Source: Chryseosolibacter indicum
GTDB lineage: Bacteria; Bacteroidota; Bacteroidia; Cytophagales; Cyclobacteriaceae
Assembly (NCBI RefSeq): GCF_018598585.1
Contig: NZ_JAHESD010000019.1
Span: 1-64,000, forward strand
Direction: 5' to 3'
DNA length: 64,000 bases
Made by a program: the position numbers and the translations under genes. A model generated the notes under the pieces. It was given only the letters and a program-made list of their open reading frames with translations, was not told where the DNA came from and did not search any database. Positions 17,601-25,202 of the stretch are shown here, piece by piece. Positions within the stretch are counted from its first letter, which is position 1. Every line of letters starts with the position of its first letter.

Positions 17601-20600
17601 ACGGTCTTGTTTCCCATATCAACAATACCAGTGAGGATTGGTCTGTTGAGGGCGTCGTATTTTGTAAAAGTCCATTCGTTCTTACCAGTTCTCTGGTTGC
17701 CGTCTTGTGTGAGCACGAGGCGATCTCGGTTGTCGTAGATGAGGTATACGGGATCTGCGCCCGGGATTTGTTTTTCAATCATTCGCATTCGATCATCGTA
17801 CTTATATCGAAATGACCAGCGCCTCAAAAAGCTCTCCTTATCTGCACCGATAGTAAAATACTCATCGTCAAGTTTTGCTACAGCTTCAGGAGGTATAACT
17901 ATCGCCAATTGCCCTCTCTTTGTATAGACATAATAAGTTGACGCATATTGCTCGCTCGAAACATATACCTTCTTCAATACAACCTGGTCAAATTTGTTTT
18001 TGTATTCTATAACTTCATTATTATGCTCATCAAAGGTTCTTAAAACAAATAAGAAATTTGCTGGATAAAGTTCTCTTGTCGTAGTACCATTTTCAGGGAG
18101 ATGTGTGGTAGAATTATATCGCCATACCAATATTTGGTCAGAATTTTCATTTACAGTGTATTTGTACTTTATCGTTTGGTCATTTAAACCGATTTGATCA
18201 TTTTCATTGGGTTGCCATACCTCTCCCGGTGCACCTTGCTTATATAAACGGCCGAGGGGACTTTGCTCAAGTACAGTGATAGAAAAAGGGTTATTATCAT
18301 GTGCTACATCAGAAGCAGAAGTGTAAAAGGATGCCTGTTTTGCTATTCCAGATTCAACATATCTTCCATTTCTTTCGCTTCTAGCATATGGTAAATAAGA
18401 GATGGTCTTCCGCCAGTATTTATCATAGCCACTCATGGTCACTATATCAAAGTGCGCTGGCGAAGCTCCGAGCGCTACAGTTTGCAAAGATTTACCAATT
18501 CCATCATAGTACTCTGTTATTAGGTTATAATCATCTACATTTAAATCATAAAGATTGGAAGAAGTGGCAATTCCTGCGCGGGTAAAATTTGTTTCACGTA
18601 TGTAATTAAGTCCTTCAGGCTCTTCAAAACTTTTAATTCTTTTTACTGAAGACCTTGCAGTAGGACTTGTTGCACTACCACGCACTTCTAATGAATAATT
18701 ACCGGGCTTATCAATAGTAAAAGAAGAATTGTTTGTCCCGATAGCCGTGTTATCCTTGAACCATTGATACGCGTAGTAAGAATTATTAGATAAAAGTCTC
18801 AATTGACCTCCGGGAGAAAGCGTCGCCGTTCCGTTAACAACAATTTCAGGCAACGGATAGACTGTAACCTTACTTAAAGATGAATTGATTGTGCCGCATG
18901 TTCCGCCACTGATAACAGCCCAGAAGTCAGTAGTTTCAGAGACATTACTAAAGGGTAACGAAGGATCAGTTGTAGTAATGTCCGTGAAATTATTACTACT
19001 TGTCTTCTTTATCCATTTACTTACAGTTCCTACATAATTTGTTAGCGAGATTACTCCGCTGGCTGATCCAAAAAATTCCCCTCCATCAGACATCTGGCCT
19101 GGCGTGGGTATCTGATCGACATGAATATAGTGCGCATTACCCCCTTTTGTTGTCATGCAGCTATAAACGATTCTCTTAAAATACATGCTTGAGCTAACGA
19201 CAGGACTAAAGTCAGGAGTGGTGGCCTCAGGGATATCATTCCAATAATTTCCATCTTCTGATCTTTGCCATTGATAAGAATATACATTATCTCCTCCTGT
19301 CGGCTGGCTTGAAGATAGATAGACGTTACTACCTGTACAGACAGCAGTTAATCCGCTAACACTTCCTGGATTAACATCCGGCCGGACTGTAATAGTTATC
19401 GGGTCAGTATAGGTTCTTTGGCCACACTGAGAAACAGCAACGCGCCTAAAATCAGAAGTAACTCTTAATTTATCAGGTACAAGGCCAGCCCCAGTCCCAC
19501 TTATTAAATTCCAGGTATTGGAATCTATACTTTTAACTTGCCATTCGTAGGAGACTATTCCTCCACCTGCATCTTGTATACTGCTTAGTGATGCAGGTAT
19601 TGTATTGTAACATATTGTCTGTGTTCCTGAAATACTTCCCGGATTCAATGGTAGAAGAATGGAAATGGCATGCGTGTTTGAATAACTTACACATGTTCCT
19701 GAAGTTACTCTCCTTCTAAATTGAGTATCTTGGGTAATATTCGTTGTGGTATAAGATAAACCAGTAGCACCACTAATTGACTCGAATACCCCATTTACTG
19801 ATCTCTCCCACTGGTAAGAATAATTGCCATCACCTCCTTCAACAGGATCATCAGCTTCGATAGTTACACTGCCTCCCGAACACACCATCTGATCCCCAAA
19901 AACAATTCCACCATATAAAGATGAGTGAACTATTATTGCAATGGTATTGCTAAATACTGAACTGCCACAACCTGTTGACGTAACACTTCTTCTAAAATAG
20001 TGTGTAACAGATAACGCCCCTAGCGTATAACTTTCTCCCGTAGCGCCGCTAATGTTTGACCAATTGCTGCCATCAGTTGAAGTTTGCCATTGGTAGCTAT
20101 ATATACCTACGCCCCCCGAAGCTGATTGTGAGTTATTAATAGTTCCTACTGAAGTATTTGCGCAGATTGTCTGATTGCCCACAATATTACCTGGATTTAA
20201 CTGGGGAGAGATATCAAAAAGAATTACTGCCCTTACGCTTTCGTAAGTACCGTCAGATGAGGCAATATAATATTGCGTAGTTCCGGCGTTAACCGTGAAT
20301 GTATACGAATTACCTACATGAAATGGGGTGCCTCCGGTTAAGGTATTATACCATTTTACTTGATTACCTCCTGTACCGGGAGCAGTAACTACTGTATATT
20401 TTCCAGGCCCACAACCTGTAAGCATTTGATCAGCAGGTTTTGATATTACTGGAGGAGAAGTGGTAATAGTTGCTGTAATTGGAGCCCTCAAGCTCTCGCA
20501 TTTTGTAGTAGAATTATAAGCTGTAATATAATATGTCGTCGTTGTACTTAAAGTTACAGTATAAGTAGTCCCTGTTCGGAAAAAAGTGCCGCCTGAGCTT

Positions 20601-20773
20601 GCTGTATACCATCTTACCGTATTCCCTCCTGTACCATTAAGAGAAACATTAAAAGTTACAGATCCTGGGCCTATTCTAGAAGGGCCAGGATTTGTTGGCG
20701 GATATATATCAGCACATTGGCTATAACTATTGAAGAACAGCCCAATAAAAGCGATCGTTAGAACAAATCTCAT
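14660..20773 (-). CDS. Rhs/YD-repeat protein with Ig-like N-terminus and predicted HExxH metallopeptidase toxin tip
   Basis: 2037 residues. Order: signal peptide (1-19); about eight Ig-like/CHU_C-type modules (to about 720) with recurring 'NPGSISGTQTIC...YQWQ.S.DG..W..I.GAT' phrases; a DUF6443-like block (about 724-860, starting YIRETNF); YD repeats; and the Rhs core ending with GIYAAEFRNYDPAIGRWW and YSDPLGD near residue 1854. The last 183 residues are a distinct tip containing LVHELSHAKDIIDG (His1964, Glu1965, His1968) and KSEERAMNRTNQVSFELG downstream, where Glu1994 could be a third zinc ligand. This pattern resembles the M91/NleD-like peptidase tips of Rhs proteins. It lies 24 nt after a companion Rhs-type gene and is coupled to a membrane protein gene. 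Toxin activity is inferred. Confidence 0.82.
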   Translation of the reverse strand: MRFVLTIAFIGLFFNSYSQCADIYPPTNPGPSRIGPGSVTFNVSLNGTGGNTVRWYTASSGGTFFRTGTTYTVTLSTTTTYYITAYNSTTKCESLRAPITATITTSPPVISKPADQMLTGCGPGKYTVVTAPGTGGNQVKWYNTLTGGTPFHVGNSYTFTVNAGTTQYYIASSDGTYESVRAVILFDISPQLNPGNIVGNQTICANTSVGTINNSQSASGGVGIYSYQWQTSTDGSNWSNISGATGESYTLGALSVTHYFRRSVTSTGCGSSVFSNTIAIIVHSSLYGGIVFGDQMVCSGGSVTIEADDPVEGGDGNYSYQWERSVNGVFESISGATGLSYTTTNITQDTQFRRRVTSGTCVSYSNTHAISILLPLNPGSISGTQTICYNTIPASLSSIQDAGGGIVSYEWQVKSIDSNTWNLISGTGAGLVPDKLRVTSDFRRVAVSQCGQRTYTDPITITVRPDVNPGSVSGLTAVCTGSNVYLSSSQPTGGDNVYSYQWQRSEDGNYWNDIPEATTPDFSPVVSSSMYFKRIVYSCMTTKGGNAHYIHVDQIPTPGQMSDGGEFFGSASGVISLTNYVGTVSKWIKKTSSNNFTDITTTDPSLPFSNVSETTDFWAVISGGTCGTINSSLSKVTVYPLPEIVVNGTATLSPGGQLRLLSNNSYYAYQWFKDNTAIGTNNSSFTIDKPGNYSLEVRGSATSPTARSSVKRIKSFEEPEGLNYIRETNFTRAGIATSSNLYDLNVDDYNLITEYYDGIGKSLQTVALGASPAHFDIVTMSGYDKYWRKTISYLPYARSERNGRYVESGIAKQASFYTSASDVAHDNNPFSITVLEQSPLGRLYKQGAPGEVWQPNENDQIGLNDQTIKYKYTVNENSDQILVWRYNSTTHLPENGTTTRELYPANFLFVLRTFDEHNNEVIEYKNKFDQVVLKKVYVSSEQYASTYYVYTKRGQLAIVIPPEAVAKLDDEYFTIGADKESFLRRWSFRYKYDDRMRMIEKQIPGADPVYLIYDNRDRLVLTQDGNQRTGKNEWTFTKYDALNRPILTGIVDMGNKTVENLRDEVKDPGTYVETRGSAVHGYTNNAYPNVADESKYLTVTYYDDYDFLSSWTGYNYTDENLSATPHGVLYEQPDNHFPFVKGQVTGGKTKVLDGLNTWLKSVNYYDDKYRLAQTIADNHLGGTDKLTNLYDFVGKVLKTRTRHNSQLVDRRFEYDHAGRLLETWHSINGADDILLAKNEYNELGQLVTKKLHGTLPSGAFKQSVDYRYNIRGWLEKINDVAAPEPDDFFSMELKYNNPSPHGGTAQYNGNISEIVWKGAGVDEQSYGFYYDPMNRLTDANYFNATTPGTNGRFNEKIGTPNGNSPRYDLNGNILSLTRNGKKDGSPLPYGPMDQLTYTYTGNQVTRIDDAIEKNLSEQGFKEEVKADNEYTYDANGNMTKDANKGITSITYNHLNLPVKVSKSETEYIEYTYDATGRKLRQQVFGTTPRTTDYQGEFVYENNELQFINHEEGRVVMTGSTPEYQYHLKDHLGNVRLTFTSKEEVEESIATMEDANAEEEETNYLYYNEAIKVNHPLFDRTDDHTPGGATHNATRLTGGNTNAVYGLARSLSVMPGDKINMEVWAKYLQLDPNKANWNASVKDFLTQYAEGSSAGVIDGGAAGSIGNTVFPYAGLLARPQINEQAPKAFITWLVFDRDYNPLIEESGYMQIGIEAKETGSNIPHQRLYRTAPLEIKQAGFVYIYLSNENETPVEVFFDDFKVVHIKSPVIQTQDYYPFGLAFNSYSRENSTPNQYKFNGIEEQDELGLGIYAAEFRNYDPAIGRWWSIDPKPDERMSPYAAMSNNPILYSDPLGDTIRVNGSDEFKQQYQKDRAEIEKTDAGKELFKFLDEHTNDVNVSEAYSVIGAIMNLFSEGSGDEDHVLSSNTEEKPGGPNGTLNADVEYSQINGVQVDDQKSQSHTTLVHELSHAKDIIDGTYVNDARQMPVGEAKRKSEERAMNRTNQVSFELGQPQRLIYGGGSRSPITVQPVTKKEKLRN

Positions 20774-20797
20774 GAAGTTATAATTAGGAGTGTCTTA

Positions 20798-23700
20798 TTA
20801 CTTTTTGTAGTATCCGTAGTCATATCTCTTGAGTTCGTTTCGCTGCTCATCCTGGATACCCTGCAAACGACCCAGCTCATCATATCGATACCGAATTACT
20901 TTGCTATTTTGATCACAAACCGCCGTTAAGCGATTGTACTCATCGTAGTAGTAGCTAATTGGTGAAGTGAGGGTGCCACATAGCCGCAATTCATCAATTT
21001 GTCCCGCAGTTTTACTTGTTACTATTGATTGACCTTGAAAGTTTATTATTGACTCTACTTGCAATTGCCACAAATCCGTTGGACCTGAACGCCAATAGTA
21101 TGAAAGTACATATGAACTGCCGCTTATGAGGTCGGATACCGGTATAATAAAACCTGCCGAAAGGCTTTTAACTTTTGTCCCCGTGTACGGATTTTCTTCA
21201 GTGGTACCGGAACCATCATGCTCAAAAGAATTAATATAAAACCCATCTTGAGGTTGCTTAATAGCAGTAATTAGATTCTTAAACGAATCATAGATATAGC
21301 GAACTGTTATGCCACTCTTTTCTCGGATAAGAGTTGGTTGACCTGTATTATTATACTCCAGCACTTCAAGCTCATTGAGTAATGGACTTTCTAGAGAGTA
21401 CGCTGAGAATTTACTCTTTAATCTTGGCTTATCATTAACTATCTCATATGAATTCTTTGTCCTCGATATTAGTGTTTCATTTTCAAACACCTTGGTTTCA
21501 ACTGGTAGATATAAGGCGTTTTTATTAATCAGGCTATTAAGTGCTTGTTGCTCATTGATCGAAAGATCAGATAATGTACTTTTTTGAAAAACGTAGTTGT
21601 ATTCATTTACTCTTGACTGAACATCACCTTTATTGACCTCTTCTTTTGTAAGAACAGGTTTGTCATTGTCATAAGTGTATGCGGTATGATGCTGAACAAA
21701 CTTCTCTGCGCTTTCTAGATAACTTCTTTCTATTTTATCAGTGAGATCAATACGACCGGTAAATGTATCATAAGAAAATTCGAAGTTATTATCAGCTTTT
21801 TTTACAGATGTAAATTTTTTTAGTCCATTATTCGTAGTAACAATTTCAGTCTCGTCAAAGTAGGGATCATGGTTATCTGGTGTCACAAAATTCCGCGTAG
21901 TCGGAAAACCCTCATCAAAAAAATTGATCTTATATAAGTACTTAACGTCTTTAATTTTTGTTAGAGTACCATTTACATAAGCATAGTAAACTTCCGCTCT
22001 TATTTTCCCCCTTATCCAATCATTGGAATTTAAGACTCCAGATCCAACAAAGGGATAAGTTTCCCCTAACCAGTTATTGTAACCCTTTTCATATCTGATT
22101 CCTCCGTTAACAACATCAAAAGCAACATCGGGAACTTGCTTAGGATCAATATAATAATAGACAGATTTTCCTAGAGGTTCTTCAGCATTCGTGATTACTT
22201 CAACCCTGCTATAACCAACATAACTACCAAAGGTACTTGCGAGCGGTATTAGCGTACTGACACGTCTACTCCAAATCGGTTTTTTTGATATATCATTTAC
22301 AACTCCACCAGGAAGCCTGCTAATAAATGCATATCCATACATTGGAACAGTGCACAAATGGCCTGAACTTGTTACCCCATCGGCAAATTTATAGTTGTAA
22401 CTTTTAACTATCGATTTCCCTTTACCATCGCTATCCGTACTTGATTTAATACGTAGGCCTCCAGCAATCCTGAAATTTTCTGACATTGAATTGCTCCATT
22501 GCACAGTCACCATAATACTCTCAGAATCTCCAAGACATCCTGCTGTAGGTTGCCACAGTGTCAAATGCCACCTATACGTACCGTTGGGTATAAAAATAGT
22601 ATGCGTAGTCTTATTAGCTTGCTGGTACGGATCATAAAGAGACAGCGTTCCTGTTGCACCTGTTTCTACATTTTCATAATGAACCCATACATTGCATGTT
22701 TCTGTAAGGATGTTTCCATTATATATTATCTTAACATCGTTTGAAGGCTTTTCAGGAAAGTTAATATTAGTTAGTGCCTCCCGATCCTGGAGAATATAAT
22801 CATGCTTTATTTCTCCTGTTAATGAAATTTCAGCGTTATTTACATTGTGAAGTTCATAATCAAACGTGGATGTACCTCCGGTTGGATATTGTATTTCAGT
22901 TAGAACAGAAGCTTTTGCATAATCTATATCCGCATTTCTATTTGCACTACCAAAAAAACGATAACCATCGTCTTCACCAAAAAATTCAAGGAGTTTAACA
23001 AAATATGCTGCTTCCAGTGTGGTATTGTGCTTACCGTTATAGAATCCCCAATGATCAATTGAATAAGAATTGACCCTGTCAGGCAGATTCAGGGAATTGT
23101 AGGTAAAAATATATGGAGGAATTGACGCTGTACCACTTTGGCCAATTTCCACTAAGGAATCTAACATCAGTCTACGGGCATACTGATAGGTAGGATTGCA
23201 GATTACGTCCGTGCCAGATTCGCCATTGTTATAACTATAGTAAAACTGAAACTTTTTGTGAGATAGCCCATTAATCCTTACTTCTATGTTGTCAAGGTAT
23301 TTATCGCGTAGGTAGTCACATCTTTCCTTCCCAGTGTTAAAAATGACCTCGGTGCCATTCGATTCTATCCTTGTTAATCTCTTTCCCTTGTAGATACTTT
23401 GGTAATAACCTCTTGCCGGCCAGTCAATAATTTTAACAGCGCCGCGTTGCGAAATATTTTCTATTAAAGTTGACTCATAAAAAAAGTTAATGACATCATC
23501 TTCATTAAGGCTTTTTATAGAAGTCAAATACCAGGAGGTAGGGTGATAACTAAACGGATCAGGTGGAACTACTGCGCCCGGAGCTATAATATATGCTTTT
23601 GTTTCTTCAACAGCGGAAAAAGTATAACTAACACCCTTCTCATCTGTAACTGTGAAGCTTTTTATTTCCTCCCTTATTTTCTGCTGCGTTAAGTTTTTTT

Positions 23701-24310
23701 CAAAAGTTATTCGACGGCCTGTCATTGGTACCTGAAAAATTTCACCACTTTTTAAGATGTAGAACTGGCCAGAAATACCTGGCGCATTATAGTAATAAAT
23801 GTCAGGTTCGCCATCTACTCTTTGCTCCCTCATCTCCTCGAAAAGATGCCAATCTGAGAATCGATCGACTGTATTTAGAGGATGGTCAGGTATTATCATA
23901 TTCGGCTGATTAAGCCAACCCCATTGATGGTCATCAGCAAGGCCCCGTATAGTTCGAGATACAGCTGAATTAGCATTTAAATTCCATCCCAGCCCTACCC
24001 ATGACGCTACCTCTTGCACTCTTATTCCTTGGGAGCCCTTATAACTTAGATCGATTGGGAAAGTGAGATCACCTGATTGAATGGTGTATATTGGTATTTT
24101 CAAATCGAGTTGGCCAGTATATAAGCTCACATTACTACTATACTGATGAATACTTGCAGCCGATGGTGATGGCGGTATTACATTTAGATACTCTTGTTGT
24201 GCGTTAACTTGCGTGAAATGACATAATGCAATCAAATGAACTACAATTTGTACAAAAGCAAGAGATGAATGGCTCTTGATTAAGAGGGGAAGTTTCTTCC
24301 TCTGCAGCAT
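20798..24310 (-). CDS. Rhs-type companion protein (SpvB-like N-terminus, YD-repeat C-terminus)
   Basis: 1170 residues. After a long leader and signal sequence (hydrophobic 20-37, ending NAQ) the protein has the YTGQLDLKIPIYTI/SGDLTFPIDLSYKGSQGIRVQEVASWVGLGWNL region common to Bacteroidota Rhs-associated proteins, then a large beta-rich middle, and finishes with classic YD repeats (YYDEYNRLTAV, YRYDELGRLQGI) and a short basic end. It has no toxin tip of its own. It precedes the larger Rhs gene by 24 nt on the same strand, so the two are probably one operon and may together build the shell or delivery structure. A TAATTTTG element upstream could be its promoter. Confidence 0.78.
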   Translation of the reverse strand: MLQRKKLPLLIKSHSSLAFVQIVVHLIALCHFTQVNAQQEYLNVIPPSPSAASIHQYSSNVSLYTGQLDLKIPIYTIQSGDLTFPIDLSYKGSQGIRVQEVASWVGLGWNLNANSAVSRTIRGLADDHQWGWLNQPNMIIPDHPLNTVDRFSDWHLFEEMREQRVDGEPDIYYYNAPGISGQFYILKSGEIFQVPMTGRRITFEKNLTQQKIREEIKSFTVTDEKGVSYTFSAVEETKAYIIAPGAVVPPDPFSYHPTSWYLTSIKSLNEDDVINFFYESTLIENISQRGAVKIIDWPARGYYQSIYKGKRLTRIESNGTEVIFNTGKERCDYLRDKYLDNIEVRINGLSHKKFQFYYSYNNGESGTDVICNPTYQYARRLMLDSLVEIGQSGTASIPPYIFTYNSLNLPDRVNSYSIDHWGFYNGKHNTTLEAAYFVKLLEFFGEDDGYRFFGSANRNADIDYAKASVLTEIQYPTGGTSTFDYELHNVNNAEISLTGEIKHDYILQDREALTNINFPEKPSNDVKIIYNGNILTETCNVWVHYENVETGATGTLSLYDPYQQANKTTHTIFIPNGTYRWHLTLWQPTAGCLGDSESIMVTVQWSNSMSENFRIAGGLRIKSSTDSDGKGKSIVKSYNYKFADGVTSSGHLCTVPMYGYAFISRLPGGVVNDISKKPIWSRRVSTLIPLASTFGSYVGYSRVEVITNAEEPLGKSVYYYIDPKQVPDVAFDVVNGGIRYEKGYNNWLGETYPFVGSGVLNSNDWIRGKIRAEVYYAYVNGTLTKIKDVKYLYKINFFDEGFPTTRNFVTPDNHDPYFDETEIVTTNNGLKKFTSVKKADNNFEFSYDTFTGRIDLTDKIERSYLESAEKFVQHHTAYTYDNDKPVLTKEEVNKGDVQSRVNEYNYVFQKSTLSDLSINEQQALNSLINKNALYLPVETKVFENETLISRTKNSYEIVNDKPRLKSKFSAYSLESPLLNELEVLEYNNTGQPTLIREKSGITVRYIYDSFKNLITAIKQPQDGFYINSFEHDGSGTTEENPYTGTKVKSLSAGFIIPVSDLISGSSYVLSYYWRSGPTDLWQLQVESIINFQGQSIVTSKTAGQIDELRLCGTLTSPISYYYDEYNRLTAVCDQNSKVIRYRYDELGRLQGIQDEQRNELKRYDYGYYKK

Positions 24311-24378
24311 AGGGGTATAAGGTTAGGATGTTCAAACCCTTCCCGTTTTTACACTAAATGCTGAGAAGGTTTATGTTA

Positions 24379-24386
24379 CAAAATTA
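24379..24386 (-). promoter_or_regulatory. Candidate -7 element (TAATTTTG) of the Rhs operon
   Basis: On the minus strand the sequence matches TAnnTTTG, with a TTG 19 nt further upstream (24406-24408). It lies about 70 nt before the start of the first Rhs gene. Confidence 0.4.
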
Positions 24387-24608
24387 AATCTTTTTAACCG
24401 GCAAACAAGACAACAACCAATTTTAGGCGTTCGGTTTTTTGTCACATTGCATTATTGAACTAGAGAAGAGAAACATGTATGATATTTAGTGGAGTCCTTA
24501 TATCCATTCGGCTTTTCCTATTTTACAACCTCGGCACATTGATTATATAATATTCAATCATCTCGGCTCCAATCTCCGCTCTTTCCCCTCAACCTTCGCC
24601 ACTACATG

Positions 24609-24668
24609 TCTGCTGTTAAACTGCTGTGTATCTGCTATACAAAGCGGACAACAGCTAATTACAGCAGA
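24609..24668. repeat. Imperfect inverted repeat
   Basis: The left arm 24609-24627 (TCTGCTGTTAAACTGCTGT) and right arm 24648-24668 are partly complementary, with an outer perfect block TCTGCTGT/ACAGCAGA. The intervening 20 nt are not paired. No T-run follows on either strand, so it is not an obvious terminator. Confidence 0.4.
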
Positions 24669-24808
24669 TTAGATTATCATTTCTCAATTCGGGAAGTTCT
24701 GTACTAAGAATATGGGAGGGAGGAAGAGAAAATCAGGAAAAGGTTCGGTGTTCGTGGTTTTAATGTTCTGAGCTCTGTCTCGTTGGTTTGCACATTGTCA
24801 ACTTAGTT

Positions 24809-24823
24809 ATTGTCAATTGTCAA
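24809..24823. repeat. Heptamer repeat ATTGTCA, two tandem copies
   Basis: Two adjacent ATTGTCA units, with a third isolated copy at 24794-24800. Same 7-bp period as the repeats at 24891 and 59016. Confidence 0.55.
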
Positions 24824-24890
24824 ATTACCTCATTTGCCTGCACCATTATGTTACCTGTTAAATGTTAATACTGCTCAAGACTGTGCTACA

Positions 24891-24918
24891 TATTGCCTAT
24901 TGCCATTTTGCTATTGCC
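24891..24918. repeat. Heptamer repeat TATTGCC, four tandem units
   Basis: Units at 24891, 24898, 24905 (variant ATTTTGC) and 24912, all spaced exactly 7 bp. Confidence 0.7.
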
Positions 24919-25002
24919 TACTCTATTAATTCATTTATCAATTTAACCAATTCTCCACTACGCTAACTCAAACTGCAATTGGCTTAACCTCCCCACGTCC
25001 CT

Positions 25003-25057
25003 AGGATAACCGCAGGATATCCCCAGGATAACCCGTAGATAACCGCAGGATAACCGC
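25003..25057. repeat. Five tandem copies of an 11-bp unit (AGGATAACCGC)
   Basis: Units begin at 25003, 25014, 25025, 25036 and 25047. The first and fifth are identical; the second (AGGATATCCCC), third (AGGATAACCCG) and fourth (TAGATAACCGC) differ by two or three bases. The period is close to one helical turn. It is 146 nt beyond the stop of the ligase gene. Confidence 0.9.
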
Positions 25058-25202
25058 TACTTTTCAGAAAGCTCAACTAAAAAACATGTGCTCAGGAAAG
25101 ACGAAAAAGGTAAAATTATTTTTCACTAGGCAAACGGGCTGCCTAGTGCTTATACATTCTTAAAATATTAATCAAGGGCTGACTGCTGTAGTTATGAACG
25201 TG

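Larger units (their letters stand above)
24311..25202. other. 892-nt gene-free region with several short tandem repeats
   Basis: No reading frame is credible here. The region lies between the Rhs operon promoter and the stop of DNA ligase D. It contains an imperfect inverted repeat (24609-24668), heptamer repeats (24809-24823 and 24891-24918) and a five-copy 11-bp repeat (25003-25057). Confidence 0.7.

Noticed and set aside
24311-25202. Tandem repeats in the gene-free region as a CRISPR array
   Set aside because: The units are only 7 or 11 bp and are adjacent without spacers, and no cas gene is in the window.
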